Assembly: GCA_963969345.1 (NCBI GenBank)
Contig: OZ017770.1
Span: forward strand, 3,729,246 to 3,793,245
Reading direction: 5' to 3'
DNA: 64,000 bases
DNA from: Turbatrix aceti
Lineage: Eukaryota > Nematoda > Chromadorea > Rhabditida > Panagrolaimidae
The position numbers were made by a program, and so were the translations under genes. The first letter of the stretch is position 1, and the number at the start of each line of letters is the position of its first letter. Positions 47,266 through 58,597 of the stretch are shown one piece after another. The notes beneath the pieces were generated by a model. The model did no database searches. It was not told where the DNA came from and saw only the letters and a program-made list of their open reading frames with translations.

Positions 47266-50200
47266 ATGCCATTTAGCCCAGAATTTGATGTGGTTGGTTT
47301 TATACGATACTTGTGCATCCAAAACCATTTATATGGCAATGTTTAGAATGGCTACGCATTGCCACAAGACGAATTTGTCTTGACCGCAGAAACAGCACTT
47401 GCACGATCGAGTCGGACCACCAACGACGTCACTTCGGTCGATTTTGATAGCAACTATGAACTGTTGTGGACTGCAAATGCTGCGGTGAGTCGTAAAATAC
47501 GATGCCTGATAGTTTACAAACGCCATGCTTGGTTTGTAGGGTCGGCTAAGTGCGTATACCACAGATAATTTCAACCAATCATCGTCTTTCAATGGGTTGA
47601 GGTCGGCTGTGCAGCACGTGAGTGTGAACAGTGACCTGATAATGTGTGCCACCTCAGACAGTGTCAATGGGTTCAGCCGAGGTGGTGAAGCCTACTTTCA
47701 GACCATGTAAGCATGCACAAAGGGGTATTTAAGAAGCATGATGATTCCTTTTTTTTGCAGTCATCCGTCTTTCCGTGATCTGAGATGTCTCTATCGATAC
47801 CCAGACTTTCAAAGCACAGTCTTCGTTGGTGGCATGCAGGATGATTTCGTGATCTTTGACATGGAAAAACAGATCCCTGTTCATGTGGTTAGTCGCCTAT
47901 CAGAACGTCGTGAAAAAAACCTTCCATGTAATCGTACAACTCGTTTTAGTATAACGACGGATGGACTGCAACGACTAAAATCCGTTCGAACCAGAAAAGT
48001 ATTGTGTGTGCAAATGACAATGGAACGGTTAGAATTAAGAGATAATTAATGATTTCAATGATGTCAATCTGTGCATCTTCAGATAATTATCCGATCCCCT
48101 GATGGTCAAAAAGTAGCACATATGCAGGCTTTTTTGGGGCCAATTACCGGGTTTGATGTCAACGGAAATTACGTGATCGCTGCCGGATGTGCACGAAAAT
48201 CCACCTTTTGTAATGACTAGTATGTGTTTTGAATCCGAAAAAAAGAGCTGATAAAAAATGGGGGTTTTTAGTTACGGAACACCTAAAGGGGAATCTGTTA
48301 TCAAAGTTTACGACGTCAGGTATCTGACTCCATTGACACCCCTTCCTACACCCTTTCCCGCTCAACACGTATTTTTTATGGATTCGTATAGTAACAACGG
48401 TTCGATTCTGATGACTTCTCACGTTCGTTTTTTCCTTTCTTATTCATCGTAGCCATGCGTATTGTTTTAGTTCGGGCACGCCTGGGTGATGAACATGCAC
48501 GATAGCATGAATCGCGTCCACTCACTGCCTACGTTGCCACGCTACCTGCAAATCAAGCATGCTGCATTGTCAAGTAGTGGTCAAGTTTTCGCGTTAGTCG
48601 ACAATCAACGTGAGAAAAAAATTTCTCTTTTGTTTTTATAATTTTAAAGGTCAACTTTAGAAAACGGTTATATCTACACCATGTACAATAAGAATTACAA
48701 TTCTTACGGTGTTGTCAATTATCACTCCCGATCTTTATCTCCTCAGTTTGGCGACATGTATGGCGAAGAAATACAGCCCACTCACCCGGGAAACGACTTT
48801 CAGGGGTTGTGGACAAACAATCATAATTCACAGTAAGTTTATCTTTTTTTTTTATTTTTACACGTTTCTGAACAAACAGATAACACACGAATTCAGGAAT
48901 GCTTTCTTTAACTTGATAACTATTAACCTTAAATACACGCATGATAAGTCAGTCAAAGATCTGTAGTCGCTTCGTATTGTTCGGTCAACGAGAATCGGGG
49001 TTTATCATGGTGAGGGTTGTCATTTTCGATCAATGGCATTAGCTGAGACGTGACGCTTGATTTTTTGCGCTCTAAATGACCGTTGGTCGGAAAGGAACGG
49101 TTTATGCGAAGCGTCTGCATCTGTTGTTCGGCGGGATGAGTAGCCGTCGGTTGACTCTGCAATCGGTGTACTTGAAGTTTAGCTATAAGACGGGTTCGAC
49201 TACTAAGCATGGTCGAATTCGAGTTGAAACGGTTGGCGCCTCGCTCCACAATCTGGTAGCAGCAGGGCATTTTCTTAGCAATGACACGCTTTAGATTTTT
49301 TCGGAAATACGAGCTCCACGTGCAGAACAGGAAGAAATTAGCGGTTTTTCCCATTATCACGAGGCTGTTAGTGAACGTGGCTACCGTACGAAATTTGTTG
49401 TTTTTCGATATATCGGGCCAGACCAGTTCCACGAGATGCAGAACAGCCGATGGTGTTTGGCATATCGTGAAAGTAGTTGCGATGATAAACACAATGATCG
49501 TGGCTCTGCGCTGTCGCTTAATGTGCACGTCATCTTCACGGTTCTGCCTTCGCAGGCCCAGAATCATGAGAGCATTGCTGGCGAGTACCAGCACAACTGG
49601 AACAAAGACCAGCATGACCATTTCGACAAACACTGCAATTTGACGGTACGATTCCATGCCTCTTCGAAGCTCAAATTGAATTGTGGGTCGCTTTACTTCC
49701 ATGACCGCGCCTGTGGATTCATTTCGTATACTCATAATTTTTACTCCGTCTATAATTTGATGTGTGATATGCCAGTGCATGCTTACAAGTCCACCGCTTA
49801 TCCAAATAATCACAACCAATGCAAATAGCATTTTAGCAGTCCAGAAATTTCTTGACCTCAGAGGCCATATAACCGCTGTCGTTCGTTCCATGCTTATCAT
49901 AACTATGAGCCTAAACTTGGGACAAAATGAGTACCGTGTTATGCACACTGTGGTATACACTATCTTACCAGGCGCTTGAGAAAGAGCACATATTTGCTAT
50001 GCCTGTGATGTGTTGGTGGAAGCGTACGATAAAGCTTCTAAATCCAGGCAGTTGTGAAAAATGTTCGTTAACAATTAGAGAGTGTGGAAGCATGAACACG
50101 AGAAAAAGTATATCAGCAAATGCCATCGTTGCTAATGCAGAGTTTGTTTTGGATCGCATTCCTCTAAAAAGATAAGAAAAATTAAGTTCTACCGTACGAA

Positions 50201-53200
50201 ATATAAACCCTTTTTTTGCTTACTTTGATAACAGAACCACGAGATTGAAAATATTTCCAATAAGTCCGATCGTGAGTTGAAACGGAAATATATACACCAT
50301 GAGGAATTGTTCGATAGCCATTGTCTGCATTGGTCGGATAGATATGCCCTATTTCGTCGACAACAATCTGAAGCACACGGCACGTGGAAATCTGGTGTTT
50401 GAGAAAATCGTTGCACGCGAGAAAAACAACAACGCGCCAGGTCAAAGAAGGCTATTGTGCTTTGATATTTACTCATTTCTATGCCCAACAAATACATGAC
50501 TAAATAACAAGAATTTCTAAAAGCAACATCTATAGCCTGGCTTTATCATCCGTTTTTTATAGCATGTACATGTGTATCAACAACGACTGTAACGGAATTA
50601 AATTTTTTACAGAGATGCACTTGGGGTAGATTATTACGGTCAAGGAAGCTCCTCCAAAGTTGGATTTGCGACTTTCGGCATGCAGGCGCTTAACCTAAAC
50701 AATTCCAACGACTTCCGCTCTGCGCCTTCGTATCCACCACGTTCTGGAAAATCGTCACGACTAATGTCAGATGTACGATACGTTTTAAAATCGGCAAACA
50801 AAGGCCCAATTCCTATCTACGTACCTGAATTCTTTACAGGTAGGTTCATGGTTCAACGTTCTGTCAGATGTGCATTACATCAGAATCAGAAAAAAGGGGC
50901 AGTGTTGTTGTTTCAATACAAAGAAAGCATAACCCAAGGCGCTCCGGAGTGAATAGTTAACTAACGAAGCCTTGGATAGAAGCAATAGTCAGATAATTTA
51001 AAAGGATAGATTTAGTGGCATTTATTTAAAAGCTTTTTTTGCATAGGTTTGTGTTGTCAGATGAGAGAAAAAAAGAATAAGTAAGCAACCATGCCCTTCG
51101 TTTGCAGAATATGAGTCACGCAGTCAGTGGCTGGCGTTGCCGGGATGGGATCGTTCGAACGCCGAACAGAACATTCCAAAATTTTATCAGAAAGCAGCAG
51201 AGAAAGACCGGCACGACAAGTTCATCTACGAGAGATACAACAACAGTACACAAGTGCCACTTTTGAAAAGCATAGAAGCGCCAATAGTCAATTGTGTCCT
51301 GAGGGTAAGAAACGTGAAAGACCACGTGAAATCTTTGTATCAAAATAATGCATTCAACCAACGCCTGGTCTTTGCTTTTAGGCATTGTCCGCGGTGTCAA
51401 TAGTAAAGAAGACCATTCTCGAACACCTCTGTCGCCTGCCCAACTGTATGCTCTGTGAGATACAGTTTATCTTCAGAAACATCCACGGGCAAGAGAACGA
51501 TGGCTTGAAAGTGCCTATCACTGTATGTCAAATTTGGCCACGTCATAGCCCGGGGTTAACACTTAGGATGATTTTAGTGTACGGCAGTGGTCAGAGAAAT
51601 GGCGGCCTACCGCGACTTTGCTGCCATAAAGCAGCTCAGACCAGTGGCATTTTCCGGTCTGCCTATTTCGCTGTTTTGCAACTTCTTTTTTCAGCATATT
51701 TTTTCGGTAAGTTTAAACAATACTCAAAAAGGCGTGAGGCAAAAAACAGAAAGAACGAGCATTCGTCATTTTTTAGGATAGCAAAATCGACTATAATGGA
51801 AGTGTATCAGACGATAAGCTAATCCAGAATCTGTTTTACGTCAAGCAGGTTGCAAAGCACTTATGCGGATTTTGTGGAGGCACAGAGAATAATGAAAAAC
51901 TTCGACACATAATTGAACTCGATTATTCACGCTATAACGGTAAGCTGAACGATGAAACGTACAAAACTGGAGTGCATTGCTGGGGGAACGGGAGCGGGGG
52001 GCTAATTTTGGCACTTGGTACTACGCAGCCGCTGGATTTGATATCTAAACTGTTAAAAAAGAAAAATGCAAGGCAAATTTTTGCACACAACGGTCTATAG
52101 CCGTGCCCTCAAGCGCTATTGTTGTTTGTCAACAAGGAGTTTTAAAATTAGAAGAATGATTATTAGAAACTGGAAAGCTGTTCAGTGCCCAAATAGCTGT
52201 CAAAGTGCGACACCTCGGATAAAAACGACGGCGTCTTTAAACGTAAAAAAATGCCAACCAGCGGCCAACAAAATACACTTGCTCTTTTGAGAAAAGTCTG
52301 ACGTTACCGCGCAATACGGCTATTGGATGCGCTTTGCAATTTACCAGGCAGAGATATAATGACATGAGAGGCTGAAAAAACCAAAGTACAATGTAAAATA
52401 AAAAAATGAATTTTTTTGCAGGCAACGAGAATATTCCATTTGTTCAATTGCTTGAAGACAGCTTTGGCTTCAAGCCTGCCGATGGAAACATGATGGCGAC
52501 TTGTTTCTATTGTCGACGAATATCCAATCGCCGTGATGGGGGTGGCGAGGTTTACTTGCCCCCTGTTTTGGCCATCGACACAGACATCAACAAAGCTGGC
52601 TATCAGTTTTGGGTACACATTGCGGACGTAAGGAGATTCAATACATACCTTTCATGTAGGCAAAAAAAGGTGACGCAGCAACACGGAAAAACAGCCGGCG
52701 TTTCGAAAAAATACGGAAATTGGCCCATCTTTTCTTTTAGGTTTTTTTCGAGTAAATGTTTGACTAGGGCGTAATGACATTATCTCTTCTGTTGACCGTA
52801 GTGACTTCCGTTGTGCCATTTTCAGACATTTAATCACCGTCCTGTGAATTCCATGAATGACTTTGACAGCAGATTTTCGAGAGATGTCATGTCAGAAGTG
52901 CGCCACATACCAAATCCACACGAACGAACAGTACGCGGCGTGAGCGAAGCTATGCACACTGGCGACCGGTGGCGACACTATCTTCCGTCAATGATTTCCG
53001 CCACTCCCGATGACAAAGGTCACGTCCAGTTCTCCGTCGTGAGTCTAAATTGTTAATTTACTGCTTGCAGTTTTCCTCTTTTTTTGCGTTTAAGAACATT
53101 TCAAAAGAAGCCAATCGTCGCGTCTACGCTTTGTGCTCCGTCGTGATGAGTGTCAATGACGCATTTGAATCTGAGCGCTTCGTTGCCATATGCAAAAATG

Positions 53201-54270
53201 CAAATCCGTCAAATCCCGTTCTGAACTGGACTGTATTCAATGACTACATTGTGACTGCTGTAAAGCAGGATGAAGCGCTCTATACAAACAGCAATTGGAA
53301 ATTACCTCATCTTTTGTTTTACTGTGACATCGAAACCTTAGAACAGCAATGTACGAAATCTAAATCTTTGTAGCCTTTTACCTCTGACCTATTTTAGTTA
53401 ATCCCGTTGCCATTCCTAAAGACGTATTCGACCACAGTTCAACCCAAGAAAGCAAGGACACGGCAACCAGAGACCATCCACGTGCTTCCCCACCGCCAGC
53501 GGGGGAAGTTGTGGCCCTGGATTCTGAGTTCATACAAAATGATATGGTAAGTGTAAAAGTGCAGTACTCGGTGAACACATTTTCTAATGCTTGCTTCATT
53601 ACTCTTTCAGCGAGAACACGTGCTTGGGCGCGTTTCATGTTTAAACAAAGACGGCCAAGTCATAATTGACGACTATGCCATGCTTGGATGTGGTGAGAAA
53701 ATTAGCGACTATTTGACACAGTATAGCGGCATCGCAGAAGGAGATTTGGATCCCAAGAGTTCCAGCAAATGTTTACTTTCTCGGAAAAGCACATACATCA
53801 AGGTACTCTACCTCGTTGAAAACAACAACATATTCATTGGCCATGCTCTGCACAATGATTTTAAAATTCTCAATATTTACGTCCCAAAATCTCAAATTAT
53901 TGATACATGCGAGCTTTATCGCCTCGAAGAACGACAAGTTTTGTCGCTTCGGGACCTTGTTCGGATTGTCTTTGGTAAGAGCTTCGAAATCTGAACGATT
54001 AAGCATGTACGCCTTTTTTCAGGGGACGTTATTCAAACGGACAAGCACGACTCCGTAGAAGACGCCATGTATGCTTTACGCCTTTACAATCACTACAATG
54101 AAAAGAAAAAAACAGCTCTCGACATGCGCATATGGTTGCAGACAATTTACGAAATGCAACGCTACACGTCAACCAGAGGCCTAAAAGCCCAATCTGCTGG
54201 CGGCGCGCCAAAATCAACTAATAACTCAAACGTTCAAGGCCTAAATAGAGTCAGTTACTTATCATGCTGA
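47266..54270 (+). CDS. panl-2: PAN2, catalytic subunit of the PAN2-PAN3 deadenylase
   Basis: Twenty exons: 47266-47289, 47347-47484, 47540-47706, 47761-47887, 47950-48027, 48083-48219, 48272-48422, 48471-48609, 48661-48832, 50613-50839, 51108-51304, 51382-51522, 51578-51706, 51777-51939, 52422-52627, 52826-53038, 53095-53350, 53398-53546, 53611-53974, 54023-54270; 1141 residues (human 1202). Order: WD40 propeller, linker that wraps PAN3, an inactive ubiquitin-hydrolase-like domain (about 340-880, no catalytic Cys in the expected place) and the DEDD exonuclease with Asp930, Glu932, Asp1021, His1068 and Asp1073. It trims mRNA poly(A) tails in the cytoplasm. The first 24-nt exon is the least certain. 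Intron 48833-50612 (1780 nt) contains a complete antisense GPCR gene. Confidence 0.94.
48953..50330 (-). CDS. Rhodopsin-like GPCR, nematode neuropeptide-receptor type (nested in PAN2 intron)
   Basis: Exons 50224-50330, 49969-50163 and 48953-49910; 419 residues from the ATG at 50330, with another in-frame ATG at 50321. The extracellular N terminus is only about eight residues, so an upstream exon may be missing. Membrane helices are visible: TM1 FPFQLTIGLIGNIFNLVVLL, TM2 ALATMAFADILFLVFMLPHSL, TM3 ending LIVMISMERTTAVIWPL, TM4 MLFALVVIIWISGGLV, TM5 FVEMVMLVFVPVVLVLASNA, TM6 ATIIVFIIATTFTICQTPSAV and TM7 VIMGKTANFFLFCTWSSYF. The DRY motif is MERT and NPxxY is absent, as in several nematode peptide-receptor groups. 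The tail is about 130 residues. Ligand unknown. The gene lies wholly in one PAN2 intron on the opposite strand. Confidence 0.85.
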
Positions 54271-54386
54271 TAGTTCATTTGTTCTTTTACGAATGCTCGG
54301 GTGCCGTTTTGGCAGGGTAGTTGGCGTTTTTTTGCGTTTTTTACAACAAAATGTGAAAAAAAATAAACAATGAAAAACAGTTGCGA

Positions 54387-55351
54387 TCAGTCATCAAGAG
54401 GCAGTGGGATTTCGACGACGGTTCCGACAGGAGGTTCTGAATCCGGATTAATTTCCAAAACTTCCGGTTGTTGTAAGACGGTCGTAGTCTCTACAGGAGA
54501 TCCGTTCGTTACAGTCGTGGTTGAACCCGCTCCCGTGGTTGTGCTTGGAATCAAATTGGTCGTTCTGAATTGTGGGAACAGTGGAAACAGAGGCGGTATC
54601 AAAGGTGGAAGAGTTGGAAGCTGAATAAAAGGCCATCCGGAAATACCAAAACCGTTTGGGGGTGGCCCATTGGGCTGAGGGTTGTACGGCCCATTTGGCT
54701 GAGGACCATACGAAGACCCGCTAGGACCCCTGTAGCTTTGTCTTCCAAAGCCGCCCGCATAAACGCCGGCATTGAAGCCATAGTCTGCAATCATAATTCT
54801 TCTGCGACCAAAAATAAGTCATAATTACTCACTGTACTGATTTTTAAATTGTCCACGACCCACACGAGACTCCGAAGGGCCGTAGCCATATTGTGGAAAT
54901 GAGTCATAGTCTGAGCCTAGCAGTAAATCCCCTAGTGACCGAATTACGGCACCAGAGATGTCTCCGAGAATGCCTGATAAAATTCATTGTTAATAATTGT
55001 GATGTAAACAAACTTGTCTTACTTCCGAGTTCCTGAGCAGAAGAACTCCCTCCGTAATTAGAATTTAAATACGAAGGGTTATTACATGGTCCATACAAGC
55101 ACGGGTTGTCGTAATTGGAGTGATACGGATTCGAAGAAGATGACGCGGAGGATGACGGGGATATGTAAGGTGAGTTTTGCTGTTGATATGATGGCAGGGG
55201 GAACTGTGCTGCAAAATAAATAAAATATATAACGAAAATCAGAATAACGGTAAAAATTACGCTGAAGGTTCAGATTGCCGTAGAATCCATACTGCGAGGT
55301 CACAGATTTTAGGTCGCAAAAAAACAACAAAATAAAAGACCACCAACGCAT
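54387..55351 (-). CDS. Secreted low-complexity Gly/Pro/Tyr/Ser-rich protein
   Basis: Exons 55261-55351, 55023-55208, 54833-54973 and 54387-54784; 271 residues. All introns are phase 1 and 48-52 nt. The start opens a hydrophobic signal (MRWWSFILLFFCDLKSVTS). The mature chain has Ser/Tyr/Asn-rich repeats with one close Cys pair (CLYGPC), a Gly/Tyr-rich part, a proline and PNGP-rich stretch, a hydrophobic PTLPPLIPPLFPLFPQF segment and a Thr-rich end. The composition suits an extracellular matrix, cuticle or eggshell protein; I cannot name a family. Its stop codon is 116 bases from the convergent PAN2 stop, so the two 3' untranslated regions may overlap. Confidence 0.8.
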
Positions 55352-55953
55352 TGTGTGTCAGTGGTGAATCGGAACTAAGGGTTTTGTAATACACTCCGCC
55401 GAAAACGTTCGCAATCAAGTATCATGCATACTGATTAGCTCTGAACGTATTCCATTTTCCTGTTTTTCTTGTTTGTGTAAACGCACGATGAGTCCTCTCC
55501 GATCCCGAACATTCCGGCCTGAGGCTTATGGATAGAGGTTTATTGTGGTGACAGAAATAAAAAAAAATCAAATGGCAACACAATACAATATAAAAATTAC
55601 GTCAGAATAAAAAAAAGAGAGTTGTTATGACTAAAGAAGCAACCAGTGGGTTTAAATGAAGCTGAAAAGTTGTACCGAAACTTTTTTTTAACTCTCTAAA
55701 CGACTCCAAAAAAAGAAAAGCATTTCAAATCTCTAGATACATCGCTGAATTGAAACTGTTTTTTTCGGAATTGAAACTGTTTTTTCGATGATTAAAACGA
55801 GAAAGAGTACGTAGTCGAGACTAAATCACAAAACATGACTAGGTATAATTAAATAGCGAAAGCAGGGACATCGACATGGTTAATACGCAGAAAGAGATCG
55901 GATAAGAATGGAAAGAGAAAAATTTTTACATTTCACGTAGGTCAAAAACTGAA
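55352..55953. other. Intergenic region with a short tandem repeat
   Basis: It is AT-rich with no gene. At 55747-55767 and 55768-55787 the unit GAATTGAAACTGTTTTTTTCG occurs twice in direct tandem, the second copy being one T shorter. The rest shows nothing notable. Confidence 0.55.
55747..55787. repeat. Two-copy 21-bp tandem repeat
   Basis: Two adjacent copies of GAATTGAAACTGTTTTTTTCG differ only in T-run length (7 versus 6). This is probably a recent replication-slippage duplication in the 3' flank of the STAT gene. Confidence 0.8.
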
Positions 55954-58597
55954 TTATTGATCAGAATGATGGGACATATTATAGGGGTTAGAAAATGTAT
56001 GATCGATGAAAGATAGATCAATTTGTTGAAGTGGTTGACTGGGAAGTTGTGGTCTGAAACCGACACCGAGAAGAGATTCGACGTTGTTTGAATCCAGCTG
56101 GCTCTGCGAGAGCATGTTGACGAGCTCGTCATTTGAATAATCCCTGAAAAAAAAATAATTCAAGTGTTTTCCATTCCCTTGAAAATGATATTCTTACATA
56201 TCGGTAGAATTGGCGTGAGTAATGACTTCACCAGGTGACCAGTCAAGCTTTCCATTGTTCGACATGGGTGAATCACCCCCGAAGACGGATCCCATCTTGC
56301 TGAAGTCTCTGAAAAAATAGAAATTGATAGCAAATTCATGGAAGACGACTGATAGATTACTCACCCTGTTTTGGCAACCATGACAATTTCCGACTGAATG
56401 TAGCCGCCGTTGGGTGACTCAGCTTTGGTCCGGTCCTCTGAGTCAAAGTACCTCAGCATTTCTTCTTTGTCAATATCAGGGTACAGGTATCTGCAAAAAA
56501 AGAGTAGGTAAAATCATATTTCGATCATGCATACCTAATTTCACGGAGTTGAGGGCAAGACGCGATTCTTTGAGCCAAGGACAGCTGATCGAGATCTTTG
56601 ATCGTAAATGGAGCCAGGTGGAAGGGTACTGAAACAATTGAAAAAAAAATGTGGTTGCGCATTTCCAAATAAACCTAAGCTCACCTTTCATGCCGTCCTC
56701 TTCACAGACGAAGCCAATACTCACGGCACCCGTCAACGTATCGCTGAACCTGAGCAAAAAGGTCGGTTGATTGGCCTGCAGCATGGCGCCGGAAGCATCT
56801 TGCTTGCTGATGAAGCCAATAAGCCATCCTGGAAGTTATCAAATGACGTCTTGCTTTGCTGTTCTCTGAAATGAAAAAAAACAAACCTTCATCCCAAAAC
56901 TTTAAAAGCTTTTGCTTGATTAGCTGCATGATTAGGAAAAACCATTCCCAGAAGGAGAAGTTAACATCATCTCGAAGATTCTGCTAGAAAAAAGTAGATT
57001 TTTTTTGCACTCTGTAGTAAATGAGCCAATTACCTTTGCGAAACGGTTAAAACTAATCAGCTTGTTATCGACATTTCCTGGTATAATCAACTTCTCCACC
57101 AAGTACAGCAAGTCAGAATCCGAGAGAGGTCGGTGACAGCCAGTGAAAAGTGAAAACTTGTGGCGCAAAACCTGTCCCAGCTCGTTCCAGGATACAGCTG
57201 CGATATCGTCTCCAGCCTGGGAGCGATTGACTTTGGCGAAAGCTCGTTGCCAGAGAATGACACCTTGGGCGTCACAGTCTTGGGAACCGTGCACTGTTAC
57301 CATGAGCGGCAAAGACAGCGTCCAGACATCAAATTTTCCGAGATTTCCGAGTTGAAAGGGTGTGATGTGAAAAAGCAATGCGTATTTTTGATCTGTAGCT
57401 GTCTGGACTGGTTGTGCCTTACAATCGGCAGCTCCCTTCGGTGGCGGCTTTCTGTGTGCAATACGAGTTAGCTTCTGTAATCGAATAAAAAAAAGAGAAA
57501 ATGACATCTGAACATCAATTGTTGTTACCGAGTTATTAAATTTTGCCGCCATGTGTCCTTTTTCGTCTAATGTGAGCTTTTCAAAGTCATTGCTAATGCT
57601 ACCGACCGTTTTTCTGAAAAATATAAATGACTGTTAGTTAATGTTTTGTGTGAGTATAAAAAATGTATTTACACGTACACATCTTTCTCGCTGACTTGGC
57701 CATTGCTAAGCATTCTGGCCTCTTCTTCAGCGATGATTTTTACCGTTACATTTGTATTTACAAGATGTTGTTTGATGCCTAATTTGTCGCCAATCAAGAG
57801 ACGGACTTCTGCAACAAATTTGTGCTGGGTTTTGAGAACGGGATCCGGCTGGACAGCTACGACAAAGCTTTGGGAAACGAGAACGCATAACATTTTTGTA
57901 AGACTATCAAGAACGGCTTTGAGATTTGTGATATGAGATTGCGCCGTGTTATCTGACAGCTGAGGACTTCGGCTAAGCAGATCCAACTGCCAGCATGCAA
58001 ACGTTCGAAGTTGCCAATTTGTGTCGGCAAGCATTTCGAAGTCCATTTGTATATTATCGAGGAAAGCATCGCGATTGTCAAATGGCATTCCAATTTGTGA
58101 CAATTTTTGAAGATTTTTCCATTCGAATAACCTGTCGTTAATTAAGTGCTGTTGTAGGCTGACAATTCTGTGTACGCCGTCATTTAATTTTTTCACCTAA
58201 AATATTCAGCTGTATTGTGAGCAGTGTTTTATGCAAAAGCGATAGCAGTGAATGCATTAATATATGCTTTTTTTTACAGTTGAAAGAAGCTATATTGCCT
58301 AACATGTTACATACAAGCTAACATGTTAACAGCCTCACTTACCAGTTGCATGCGTCTATCTGTAAGTTGTTCGTAGAGAACGCTTGCTCGCCTCTGCATT
58401 TCACCCATGGTGGCTCGTGCATGATTAACTTGGTCATGTCGGCCTTCCGATTCCAATTGGCCGATGGCCATTTGGACACGTTGAAGCTCCGCTAGGTCAT
58501 TGACGAATCGTCCCTGGGTATCTTTGTTTTCTTCCCAGAGTATTTGGCATTCCTTGGCTATTTCTAACAAACCATTTTTTACGTCTCCGTAGTGCAT
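55954..58597 (-). CDS. sta-1: STAT transcription factor
   Basis: Ten exons: 58343-58597, 57679-58196, 57529-57613, 57034-57474, 56887-56983, 56685-56828, 56535-56628, 56365-56490, 56198-56308, 55954-56143; 686 residues. The chain begins directly with the coiled-coil domain, then DNA-binding domain (KFVAEVRLLIGDKLGIKQH, TLDEKGHMAAKF), linker (AVSWNELGQVLRHKF, FWEWFFLIMQLIKQ) and SH2 domain with FLLRFSD (Arg492 binds phosphotyrosine) and REIRYLYPD. The activating tyrosine is Tyr575 in GGYIQSEI. The N-terminal oligomerisation domain of vertebrate STATs is missing, as in C. elegans STA-1. On tyrosine phosphorylation it should dimerise and enter the nucleus. An acceptor-like AATTTCAG lies 22 bases upstream of the start, suggesting a spliced leader exon. 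Confidence 0.93.

Noticed and set aside
53071..53094. Alternative acceptor at 53070 that would give PAN2 a 32-nt intron
   Set aside because: The downstream acceptor at 53094 has a long pyrimidine tract, gives a normal 56-nt intron and avoids adding FSSFFAFK to a conserved region.
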